Positions 54,014 to 64,000 of a stretch of DNA of 64,000 nt are shown here, one piece after another (within the stretch, counting starts at the first letter, position 1; each line of letters starts with the position of its first letter). A program made the position numbers and the translations under genes. The stretch is taken from contig NC_060893.1 of the NCBI RefSeq assembly GCF_014805685.1, forward strand, positions 10,723,773 to 10,787,772. The letters are read 5' to 3'. The notes under the pieces are model-generated. The model saw nothing but the letters and a program-made list of their open reading frames with translations. It ran no database searches and was not told where the DNA came from. Source of the stretch: Silurus meridionalis. Lineage: Eukaryota > Chordata > Actinopteri > Siluriformes > Siluridae.

Positions 54014-54866
54014 TTGCCAAGGTGGCTGGGCAGACCATGGTTTGTGGACCTGGTGGCCCTCCTCGATCAGACTCCATGGGAGATGCCTTTCTCAAGCAGG
54101 GGGCACAATAATTTACCCCGCCCAAAATTTTGGAGGTTTTGGCTGTGGCCCCTGAGGGGGCACAGCTCCAAGGTTCTGGTCTCTCCATCAAAGTGGTTGA
54201 GACCATTCTCCATTCCAGAGCTCCCTGCAGGAAAGAAATGGCACCCAGATGGTTTAGTGCTGGAATTCCTCCAGGAACAGTTTGCCAAAGGGTTGGCTCT
54301 GTCCACCCTGAAAGTCTATGCGTCCGCCATTTCAGCATATAATGCCCTAGTTGCGGGGCAATCACTGGGCAGAGACTCACTGGTGACACATTTTCTCCAC
54401 AACACCCGGCTGAGGCCTCTGGTGCGACCTAGAATGCCTGGGTGGGACCTGCCTGTTGTGTAACCCTAACCCTAACGCCTTTTCAGCCTCTGACTGAGGC
54501 TTTTTGGAAGCATTTCACAGGCAAGGCTGTGTTTTTGCTGGCTATCTGCTCTCTAAAAGGAGTAGGTGATCTTCAGGCCCTTTCAGTGGCCCCTCGCTTT
54601 TCCTTCACTCCAGGCATGGCCAGTGCCTTCTTGCACCCTAGAACGGGTTACATCCCCAAGGTGCCCTCGGTCATTCAAGACCTGTTGGGCTCCAGGCATT
54701 CTATCCGCCTCCTTTTCAGGTCCCAGACCAGGAATCCATCGAGCAGACCTTGAGCAGGTAGATTATTGATGATATTGCATTCCTCATGAGTCCTCTCATT
54801 TCATGCGTGGTCAAAGCTCACTTGACCCACCCCGGCGGCCTTTGTCAGGTTCTATAACCTTGACCT
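54014..54866 (+). pseudogene. DIRS tyrosine recombinase region, decayed
   Basis: The first part (54014-54463) includes a FLQEQFAKGLALSTLKVYAS core-binding segment and ends RPRMPGWDLPVV. The next part (54442-54753) has AFWKHFTGKAVFLLAICSLK and VGDLQALSVAPRF, the expected region of the first catalytic arginine, which is not obvious in this copy. Far down, FVRFYNLDL (54841-54867) places a tyrosine (codon 54853-54855) where the nucleophile is expected. The stretch between 54753 and 54840 is shifted and shortened, so the RHRY set is incomplete. Confidence 0.7.
54461..54476. repeat. Short telomere-like run (TAACCC)n inside the DIRS fragment
   Basis: TAACCCTAACCCTAAC is about 2.7 vertebrate telomere units, located between the two readable recombinase pieces. 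Confidence 0.7.
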
Positions 54867-55222
54867 CGGTGCTACTCCTAGCCCCTTTGTCCTTTCGTCC
54901 TAGCTGTGCTTATACACACTGGGCAGGGACTGGTCAGTCTGACGGGATTGGGTTCTCGTTCCCAAAGCATTGCGATGCAGCTCGAGTTCCTGAAAGGGAA
55001 CGTCTCTAGGTTATAAATGTAACCCTAATTTTCTGAGGAAACAAAGCCTGTGCATCTCAGTGCCACACTGCCAACGTTCCTACAGCGCTTCCTTCTCTTT
55101 TACAGAAGCTAGCGCCGGTTTTACTTCATGTGCTTTTTGTGGCTTCCTGGTCATGACGTCACCCCGCCGGTGATGCCGTACATCCACTTTTGACTGATTA
55201 CATACGTAACCTAGAGACGTTA

Positions 55223-56562
55223 TATAAAATGTACAAATCTCTGTTTTAAATTTAGTGATTTATAGTTTCCATTTAATCATTGTTATTTTATTTCTAGTGC
55301 TATTCACACACTATCATTCTCTACAGTAGCACATATGCCTGAGCTGACGTCAAGCCTTTAAAGAAAATTGCTAAGACAGTGCCATACCAAAACAAACAAA
55401 TGTTGAAAAACATGTTTGGGAAATGGAGTAACAGGACAATGCCAGTCTTATCAGCATTGTAAGAGGAAGTCATCTTTGTTTGACAAACAGAGCTCAGTAG
55501 TAGTGTAGATGACTATTGTTTAGATTTAAACCAAAAGTAGGCTGCGTCTTTCTGATGACGCAAGGGCACTGCTACAACTTAATGTTTTCTAAAATGACAT
55601 GGAAAGATGATAGCATGATGATAGTCTGTGTGTAGATGCATATGTATAGTTTATTATACCTCGATTTTTATCTGGCAGACATGCGTGAGAACCGTGTTTA
55701 TTAAAAATCCACTTTACAGATGCTGGCTCGGGCTGATATTTGCACTGTTTTAAAAGTCAACATTGGCTTTGGCTAACAATTCAAAGGTAATATGCCTTGG
55801 CATCCTGTAATCCTGTAATTGGCATGAGATCATGTATTATTAGCCATTCAAATTAACATGGACAACCGTTTGCACATAGATGACTAAAGGATCAGCTCTA
55901 ATAAATGTTTACATTAACAACTGCTTTCTGAGCAGTCCCATTGTCTGTGTTGGCATTTCCCTAACTCTCCGGGTTATTCCGATTAAAGTTCTGTAAAACA
56001 ACACTTCCACCATATATCAAAGAATGAAAGAAGAACAAAAATAGTATTACTGTAATGGTACACCCTACTTCTTATCAGCACTTGGCCTGCATTTTACCAT
56101 AACATAACAAATTCTTTATCACACGTATGTTTTGTCAGGCTTGTTGAAATAATATGGGCTTAAGCCTTTCAGGTTTTTAGGAAGTTGTATGTTTTGCTGC
56201 CTGGAAAAACCTCATAATAAAATGTGATTTCCTTACATTGACCTGTTCAACATTCAGCAAAGCTGCTTGAGGAAGGTATGGCAAATTGATCAGGATTGGT
56301 TTTTCTTCAACACAGTAATCTTATTGAAATGAATATAAAATCAAAACATCATGCAAGAATACAGCACTAAGTCTCTTACTGTAATTTATATCAATGTGTA
56401 GAAATCTTCTAGGTGATCTCAAACCACTCCTCCATACTAAATATTTTAAAGGTGTCTCTCTTTAAATATATTTAAGTTTTTTTATTGCAACAGATTATTG
56501 GGTTTACAAATTATTTTTATCCCAACTGCAAGTTTTACATGAGAATCTTCGAACACAACGTG
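55223..56562. other. Non-coding stretch, no gene seen
   Basis: AT-rich sequence between two transposable elements. Nothing recognised. Confidence 0.45.
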
Positions 56563-58010
56563 AATTCCGGAAATGTTGGGATGCTCTTTAAATTAGAAAA
56601 AATTTAAAACTGACTTTCAAATCACATGAGCCAATATTTTATTTGCAGTAAAACATAGAGAACATAACAAATGTTTAAACTGAATGTTGAAACACAAAAT
56701 GAGCTCATTTTAAAATTGATGTCTGCTACAGGTCTCAAAAAAGTTGACACGGGGGCATGTTTACCATGGTGTAGCATCGCCTCTTCTTTTTAAAACAGTT
56801 TAAAGGCGTCTGGCCATTGAGGTTATGAGTTTTTGGAGTTTTGCTGTTTCAATTTGATCCCATTCTTGCCTGATATAGGTTACCAGCTGCTGAAGAGTTT
56901 GTGGTTGTCTTTGGTGTATTTTTTCTATTTAATGATGCACGCAAAGTTCTCTATAGGTGAAAGATCTGGACTGCAGGCAGGCCAATTCAGTACCAGGACT
57001 CTTCCACTACGAAGCCATGCTGTTGTAATAGCTGCAGTATGTGGTTTTGCATTGTCCTGCTGAAATACACAAGGCTTTCCCTCAAATAGTCATCTGGAGG
57101 GGAGCATATGTTTCTCTAAAACCTTTACATACCTTTCAGCATTCATAGCGCCTTCCAAAACATGCAAGCTGCTCATAGCGTATGCACTTATGCACCTCCA
57201 TACTATCAGAGATGCTGACTTTTAAACCAAACGCTGATAACACGCTGGAAGGTTTACCTCTTGTTTAGCCCGGTGGCGTTCGTGATTTCCAACAAGGATG
57301 TAAAATTTGAACTTTAAATTTTAAATGTGGATTTTAAATGAGGTTCTGGACCATATTCACATATGGCTTTCTTTTTGCATGATAAAGCTTTAGTTGGCAT
57401 CTGCAGATGGCACAGCAGATTGTGTTTACTGACAGTGGTTTCTGGAAGTATTCCTGGGCCCATTCAGTAATTTCAATGACATGGTCTGAGGGCCCAAAGA
57501 CCACAGGCATCCAACAATGTTCTTCAGTCTTGTCCCTTATGCTTTCTTCAGTTTCTCTGAATCTTTTGATGATTTTATGTACTGTATATGACAAGGTTTA
57601 CAAATCCTTTGCAATCTGACCTTGAGGAACGTTGTTTTTAAAGTATTCCACAATCACAGTTCACAGATTAGAGAGCCTCTGCACATCTTTACTTCTGAGA
57701 GACTCTGCTTCTCGAAGACATACTTTTTTTTATAGCTAATCATGTGACAGACTTGATGTTAATTAACTTGATTAGTTGCTAGATGTTCTTCCAGCTGAAT
57801 ATTTTCAAAAACTTCTGGCTTTTTTAGCCCTTTGTTGCCCCGTGTCAACTTTTTTGAGACCTGTAGCAGGCTTTTAAATTTTAAATGACTCATTTTGTGC
57901 ATAAAAGTAAAAAATCTGTTTAAACAACATTCTCTATGTTCTATTCCGAATAAAATATTGGCTCATGTGATTTGAAAGTCTTTCAGTCTTCATTTTATTT
58001 AAATTTAAAA
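56563..58010 (-). mobile_element. Tc1-like transposon relic with long imperfect terminal inverted repeats
   Basis: The two ends are inverted copies over more than 150 bp. Two perfect blocks anchor them: 29 bp at 56615-56643 and 57949-57977 (core CACATGAGCCAATATT), and 31 bp at 56724-56754 and 57838-57868 (core AAAAAAGTTGACACGGGG). The region between carries a minus-strand transposase relic. The right-hand outermost bases are replaced by or merge into a long TA microsatellite starting near 58015, so the exact end and TA duplication cannot be read. The family differs from the elements at 74, 2396 and 22845. Confidence 0.88.
56775..57720 (-). pseudogene. Tc1-like transposase relic
   Basis: From the N-terminal side (right): EYFKNNVPQGQIAKDL and YTVHKIIKRFRETEESIRD (helix-turn-helix), then HVIEITEWAQEYFQKPLSVN and CQLKLYHAKRKPYVNMVQ. 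After a deletion of the first catalytic aspartate region come SLMVWRCISAYAMSSLHVLE, MNAERYVKVLEKHMLPSR, FQQDNAKPHTAAI with the second aspartate, and NWPACSPDLSPIEN with the glutamate. The C-terminus decays near DATPW-like sequence at about 56770. Internal stops and the deletion rule out activity. Confidence 0.85.
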
Positions 58011-58025
58011 AAGTATATATATAAA

Positions 58026-58026
<1 letters not shown>

Positions 58027-58102
<76 letters not shown>
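58027..58102. repeat. (TA)n microsatellite with CA tail
   Basis: About 32 TA units followed by five CA units, abutting the end of the Tc1 relic. Confidence 0.96.
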
Positions 58103-59244
58103 TTATTTACATATTAGATAATTCTTTTTGGTAATTGTAGTTCCATTAACAACGAGGATCTTTTTTTTCGTAGGTTCTCGATTTCCAGGAAATTCTAATG
58201 TTCTTGGGGATAAGTCATGACGTCTAAATCTCAGCGGTTGTTTTAGTCACCATGGCAAAAACAAGACATCAGTGTAATTTAATATCAATTCATTCTCATG
58301 CCCTTCGAGACAAGGCTTGTGTTTGCAATACATTTAGGCTTAATTGAGCTTGTCTGCTCCTGCCTTAAAAGTCAGTTGTAGTTTCAGGAGGTAATCTGTG
58401 AATAAGAAAACGACTGCATCAGGAACTGACAGAGAACCAGGATGAGTCACTCATTCACACTGCAGCACACTAGAAGTAGGGTGATGGATTAGCGAGCCAT
58501 GCCAAAATGTTTCACCTGGATCTTTGACTCTGCATTTATATTGCATAGTACCAACCGTATTAACCCCATACAACAGCTGGTCATGACATTAAGACAAGAA
58601 AAGATAAATAGCCAATGCAATTTCATTGTCTTTTAATAGCTTGTTCATAATTATTTTTCAAATATAGGCAACACTTCGAGGAAAACTTATAAATGGTTTT
58701 AAGTATATGCCCCATCAAGATTCAGAATACTATAAACTGTCTAATGTTATCAAAAACACATTTTCCCACAATGCTCATTAATCATTACTGTACTATACAC
58801 AATATAATATAACTTGTCATATGACTAAGTGAGCAAATTGCTCATCAGTATTTAGCAGTCTAAGGAAAGTTTTAAAAGCATAATCATGTTTCCTGTTGTT
58901 CCTGTTAATTAATTTCCTTCCTACAAATAACAAAGCTTTGTGGGTTTCTGTACAACTTTAGTTTTTTCTAAATAACCTTAAAGCCTAAAAACTAGACAGC
59001 TAGGAAAGCTTATGTCCTTTGCCAATCTTTAGACTTTTAAACTGCTGGTATTTACTGCATATGATTACAATGACAAAATGCTGTCAATTAAGTGGAGTTA
59101 TAGTTAGAAACATTCAAGAAAAGATTTACCACTATACAGTATGCAGTGTGTGAAAAAATATTGATCCATATTTTAATATTTTGTCCACTAGTCCACAGTA
59201 CCAAATAGCAAAGTAAAGCTATACGTGTACAGCTATATATACAG
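58103..59244. other. Non-coding stretch, no gene seen
   Basis: Nothing recognised. Confidence 0.45.
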
Positions 59245-59386
<142 letters not shown>

Positions 59387-59496
59387 CATACGATATGTGT
59401 GTGTGTGTATGTGTATATAGGCCATATGATTTCAGTACATCAGTGTCCTTTAGCCAGATGTATTACTTATAAATAACTGTTTAGACAATAATTTAT

Positions 59497-59544
59497 TTTA
59501 TTTTTATCATTTAAGCTTGTTATATTTTTATCATTTAAGCTTGT
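59497..59544 (+). repeat. 24 bp tandem duplication
   Basis: Two adjacent copies share 21 identical bases ending ATCATTTAAGCTTGT (59500-59520 and 59524-59544). Confidence 0.9.
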
Positions 59545-60785
59545 ATTAACATTTATGAACGCCCTTCATTGAAAAAATTTCCTTTAAACTATATAGTGTT
59601 TTGTTTTGTGACAATGAGTAATATTGCTTGCTAACTTTATTGCTACAATGTTTTGAAACCCCATTCTGTTTCTGCAATGCTTTGCAAACAAGCCAATTAA
59701 TTTGGAGCAAATGGGCAAGGGAAGAAATTTTATGTATATAATGCTAGGTAACAAATAACTTATCTAAAATCAGCAGTGGATTTACACTTGAAGAAACCTC
59801 AGCGTAATACTTTACAGTAGGTATTTAACATGCTTGTATCAATATAATAAAGAGCAATTAGCAACATCTCTCATAGTAGTCTGACCAGGATGACCCCATT
59901 ACCTCATGCTTTCTCTGTAGTAAAATCATAAGTGTTAGATGGCCTTGGGACTTGCGTATACTGGATCGGTCTGGAGAGAGCTGCACCTGTCTGCCTTGGC
60001 TGGTGTAGCTGCTATAAACCCCCCCTATTCTTTTTATAAAAAAGATTTTTTTGTTGTTGTTAAAGGTCAGGGTTTGCTCTGCTCCCAGTTCATAAATAAA
60101 ACAAGTGCAAGTAAACCCTCTGGGTAGCTATAATGCATGAAATTACATTATACTTTCTTAATAGCTAATAAGCTGAATGCTAACACTAGTATTGGTTCTA
60201 GTATCTAACTCATAATATCTCTGCAGTAAAGTCTGTATAGACGTTATTGAAAACGACAATAAATGTTCACAATTGTGAATAAGTGAAGACAAATTAGCAT
60301 TAAGACGTAATCGCTCCTGTTTTTATGTATTCCCCTTACTCTTAAATCTCCTCCTGTGCTCCATGGTAACAAGGCCTAGTTAGCATAGATACCATGGAGA
60401 TCCTGCCTTTAATGTGAGTGCTGCTTTTATCTGCACACCTACGCTAATGTGGGATAGATCTTAATTATGCTTTCTGACACATTTCATATTGCAAACAAAG
60501 GCGTGGTCCATTTTAGCTCACTTGGTTAGCTCCATGCTTAATAACGACATTTTTCCATCACTAGTCATTCAGTACATTCATTTAGTGCATTCATTCAGTG
60601 GAGCTAAGCGTTGTGTGGGCTAATCCACCTTGCACAACCCAATTTGTTCTGATATTTGCACTTACCATAACTCTATTGGTTTTATTAAACTTTGTATTTT
60701 ATTACACTGTCAACATATTTGTTTATAAAGGTTTATACATAAATATATGATGCAAAAACACCTGATGTGTTAGAAATAATAATAA
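59545..60785. other. Non-coding stretch, no gene seen
   Basis: The sub-segment 60350-60560 is less AT-rich and holds intact-looking homeobox-like (TTAATTATG) and TCF/SOX-like (AACAAAGG) words. It could be an enhancer, but nothing proves it. Confidence 0.4.
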
Positions 60786-60813
60786 TGATGATGATGATGA
60801 TGATGATGATGAT
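60786..60813. repeat. (GAT)n microsatellite
   Basis: About nine GAT units. Confidence 0.95.
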
Positions 60814-62300
60814 ATTGTATCATACTGTAAAAAACATCACATATCCCTTACATTAAAAAGGAAATAAATAAAGTATATGAACAAGAGGAATAGAAAATGA
60901 CAACACAAAGACAAAAACATCAATGTGATTATAAACAAAAACTGTTATTATTCAGGTCTAAAATATATAATGTTTATGACCAAATCTATGTTTAAACTAT
61001 GTAGACACCTGACCATAACACCAATATTCCCCAAACCGTTGTCACAAAGTTCAAAGCACTGAATTCAGCAGGATGTCTCTGTGAGAGTGTGGTAGCATTA
61101 CAATTTTCCTTCCCCAGAACTACGAAGCTCAAACCTGTTCCAGCATGATAATGAAACTGTACAGAGCCCTGCAGATGATTATAACAGCAAAAAAAGAGTA
61201 AATCTTGAACACAAGATACATACATGTATGATTATGTTGGCTACATAATAAAAAATATTTTACTAACAAATAAATGTAAATGTTCATAGTCATATTCATG
61301 ACATGTTCAAGTTGTACAGTTTACAGTTTGTGAAGTAAAGTGTAAAGTGTTTTTGAGGGGATTTGTATCATTTTTTTTTATTTGCAAAAGCAATGACTTT
61401 CTATAAATGAGAACATTGTGCATGGAAGGTTAATTTATGTTAAATAAATATAAAAACTTTTGTCAGTGATCTTTACTCAACTATTTCTGAATCTACCTGC
61501 ATTTACACATAATAAAGTAACAAATAACATAACATAACATAACATAATGATATTAATATGTAATAATGTTTTAGATAATAGGTGTATGTAAACATTTTCA
61601 TATAAATGATTGATTAAATATCATTTTAAAAACATGAGGCTTAATTTGATCACATTTTGTGTTGAATGAAGTTTTAAGTTTGCTATCACAAATGTTCAGT
61701 GACAAAACTAGATCATTCAAACTAATTATTGTCATGACAATGCATTGCTTCCTGTTAATGCTAAATCCAGACTAATCCAGTCCAGACCTTTAAAACTGTT
61801 AAAGCTTTTTTACTTAATTTTTTAACTTTAACAGTACATTTCCTGACTGTCTTCTCTACAAGATTTCTAAATTAGAAAATGGTGTTGGGTTGATTCCTTC
61901 CTTTAACACAAATTCCCACAACACACCACTGCCTGTGGACATGGCCATCATTCATCACACGCCTGTTTCCATTAGCACACACACTATATAAGCAGACATT
62001 CAAACAGTGTTATTAATATGCAGTAATGCATATAACTCTGTTGTTAATAGTTACTGTATTCTGGCTTTGCTTGTCATATTTGTTAATTGCCGATTCTCTA
62101 TCTGTTTGTTTGTTTGTTCGTTTGTTTAAATTGGATTCACTTTATGCTTTAGAATGGTCTTCCTTGATATCAAAAAGCCTTAACTGTGCTTACATCTATC
62201 TCAGGCTCTCAGTTGTGACATATGGAATTAAGCAATACACTGCATTAAATATTTTTTATAAAAAATACCCTGGATTAAAACAGTGACCTAATTTAAGCAG
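60814..62300. other. Non-coding stretch, no gene seen
   Basis: Contains a short (AACAT)n run at 61525-61547. No exon recognised. Confidence 0.45.
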
Positions 62301-62307
62301 TTGTACT

Positions 62308-62905
62308 AATATGCCTTTAGCAGATGCTCTTATCCAGTTTGGCTTAAAGATATGCACTAAAGTTACAGTTGAAACTAACATGCTAGCATTATAGGTTATG
62401 TTCTCTATGGTTTAAATCCTGTTAGATTATAGTTAGTGTGAGAATTAGTTCAGCAAAAAAGACAGTAATAAACAGATAGTGACCCAAGGAAAGACAGCTA
62501 GGGGACGTTCATTCCACCACCCAGGTGTCAAAACAGGGAAGAGTCTTGATGAATGCCTGAACAGAGTCAAACAGAGTCATGATATGCTTATAGCTTTAAA
62601 GGGACATGGTATTTAACAAATTTTGATGAGTAACAGCAGGAGGGGCTGGTCCAATTTTAAACTTTCTGGCAAGCATAAGTGTTTTATATCTACAGGAAGT
62701 GGAAGAAGTGTCCAGGTTGTGAACACAAGGCATGCAGCTTCATTTTGGATCAGTTGCATGGGTTGGATGGTAAGCAGGGGAAAACCTGCCAAGAGCGGAT
62801 TTTAGTCCAACCGCGAGATGACAAAATATAGAACAAGCACCCGTAGACTCTGTCAAGAGGAAAATCTGGATCCTCCAGATGTTATAAAGAAGAAAACTCT
62901 CAAAG
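62308..62905 (+). repeat. Copy of an abundant teleost interspersed repeat, family unassigned
   Basis: It starts with TTTAGCAGATGCTCTTATCC and runs through TTTCTGGCAAGCATAAGTGT, then TACAGGAAGTGGAAG, CATTTTGGATCAGTTGCATG, TTTTAGTCCAACCGCGAGAT and CAGATGTTATAAAGAAGAA. This order of phrases recurs in many fish genomes as I recall it. It has no intact reading frame and no defined ends or target duplication, so I do not name the family. Confidence 0.6.
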
Positions 62906-64000
62906 GTCTTCTAAATAAACTGACCTATTTCCAACCTAACAGCTATTTTTGAAAACATTCATCTATTTAAAGTGCACATTGATGTTATACTAATGATAGT
63001 TCATGAAGACCACTGGCTATAAAAAACCCTGAATAAGTACTTCACACTGTATGCGGTGCAATGATCCACTTTACCTCAATAGAAAGATGACACAAACATC
63101 CTTCGGATTAACAACCTACCACATAAGGAAAGGCTGTGTGCATCTTAGCCCATGCCTGGCCCTCTGAGTGGAGATTATCGTTGCAGCTGGAAATAAACCT
63201 GGACATGGGGACGTGCCAAAAGCACTGTGTTTGCTGTCATCATGCTTAATATGAGCTCTCTGAGCAAGAGCAGGTGCTTGAGAAGAGGCTCCAATTAGAG
63301 TCACAGTGCATGAAGTGATTTAAAGTGCCCTTCGGTTTTCTCTCACTGTTGTTTGGACTCACTCACAGTGTTCTTTTCATCTCCCTGCTTATGCATTAGA
63401 AAATGCTTTATTTAGTATCTAAATAAACACTGTAATCTAGTACAGTCAATAAAGCATATTTAGATAGATATTGATTAGAATAAAAACATGCTACTTTTAG
63501 AACTATAAATGTCATTGTAGTATTTTCTTATAAATGAGGGCAAGCTGTGGAAGTGTACATGCTAATGTAAGTACTTTCACTGAAACCAAACTGTTGAGGA
63601 CAGAAAGCTGACCCATTAGGCTAAATGGAGAGGGCTGGATTCCGATTGTAGCTCTACACCAAGAGTTGAAGCCATTTGACACAGATTGGATGTGGCCCAG
63701 GATTCACTGGCCTGAGAGCACTTCACACTGTTTACCAGTTGCTCAAGATGGAAAGAAAGCCAGCTGACTCAGTCCTTGTGCAGTGCAGTCATACTGAAGC
63801 GCTTTCACCACTCCTATATTAAGAATTGAAAGAATTATACTAAAATACAACCATCTTCAAGTAAAATTATAGTATTTGCACTTCCTAGCAGATTTATGAC
63901 TGATGCGAAAACTTTGCCTTTGTTTGATTTGTAGCCGGTTATGCAGCAGATGAAAATCTGCCTTAGTGCTAATGGCATCATAAAACGTTGTATCTCCCTC
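62906..64000. other. Non-coding stretch to window end
   Basis: No exon recognised. The part from 63110 to 63360 is more balanced in base composition than its surroundings and could be a conserved element or an unrecognised exon. Confidence 0.4.

Larger units (their letters stand above)
53430..55222 (+). mobile_element. DIRS-type (tyrosine-recombinase) retrotransposon, 5'-truncated
   Basis: The fragment opens inside the RNase H part of the polyprotein (HINCLEMLAV, then LIRLDNTSVVSYINHQ). It continues through the RNase H/methylase region (AQVDLFVSRETLHYPL, LGLDAMVQA) and into a tyrosine recombinase (STLKVYASAISAYNAL, ICSLKGVGDLQALSVAPRF, FVRFYNLDL). DIRS elements use a recombinase rather than an integrase. 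The right end has the family's internal complementary style: a perfect 15 bp inverted pair AACGTCTCTAGGTTA (54999-55013) and its complement (55207-55221). GC content is visibly higher than the flanks. Several frameshifts and stops make it non-functional. The reverse transcriptase and gag-like region are missing on the left. Confidence 0.85.

Noticed and set aside
54461..54476. Chromosome-end telomere
   Set aside because: Under three units, embedded in a retrotransposon with unique sequence on both sides.
57334..57594. Small intact gene of 86 codons on the minus strand
   Set aside because: It is the helix-turn-helix piece of a decayed Tc1 transposase, flanked by stops and a deletion.

Overview
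The window looks like a piece of a teleost fish nuclear genome. It is AT-rich, almost entirely non-coding, and crowded with dinucleotide and tetranucleotide microsatellites. It carries several Tc1/mariner transposon copies of types common in ray-finned fish, a DIRS-type retrotransposon fragment, tRNA-derived SINE pieces and a non-LTR retrotransposon tail. The species cannot be named from sequence alone. I see no CRISPR array, bacterial-style operon, rRNA or functional tRNA.

The only gene I can support with confidence is a C2CD4-family gene on the + strand, with its coding exon at 45721-47085. It has a TATA box, a short non-coding first exon with two tiny upstream ORFs, and a 110 bp intron. 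Its motifs resemble the C2CD4A/C2CD4B branch more than C2CD4C. About 5 kb to its left is a CpG-rich segment (39690-40900) with promoter-like motifs and a splice donor on the minus strand. It looks like the first exon of a divergent gene whose body would run leftward through the first 39 kb. In mammals C2CD4B lies head-to-head with TLN2, so tln2 is a testable candidate, but I found no talin coding exon here. Two CTCF-like motifs in opposite orientation sit between the two promoters.

Region by region: 74-1687 is a nearly complete Tc1-like transposon with perfect 29 bp ends, TA flanks and a twice-frameshifted transposase. 2414-2740 is a fragment of a second Tc1-like family between 18 bp direct repeats. 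2760-22844 is non-coding sequence. 22845-23529 is an internally deleted third Tc1 copy. 23530-39690 is non-coding with a 186 bp hAT-like MITE (32186-32371), a SINE (34834-35024), a possible DNA-transposon remnant (35240-35690) and a long GATA array. 39690-40900 is the CpG-rich promoter region. 40901-45400 is the intergenic spacer with a SINE head and a very long CA/TA tract. 45428-47300 is the c2cd4 gene. 47300-53430 is non-coding with a LINE tail. 53430-55222 is the DIRS fragment. 56563-58010 is a fourth Tc1 relic with long terminal inverted repeats. The remainder is non-coding with a teleost repeat at 62300-62910.

I did not find a convincing new biological system. The most useful leads are the in-frame upstream start codon created by splicing of the c2cd4 transcript, the divergent promoter pair with CTCF-like sites between them, and the transposon structures.
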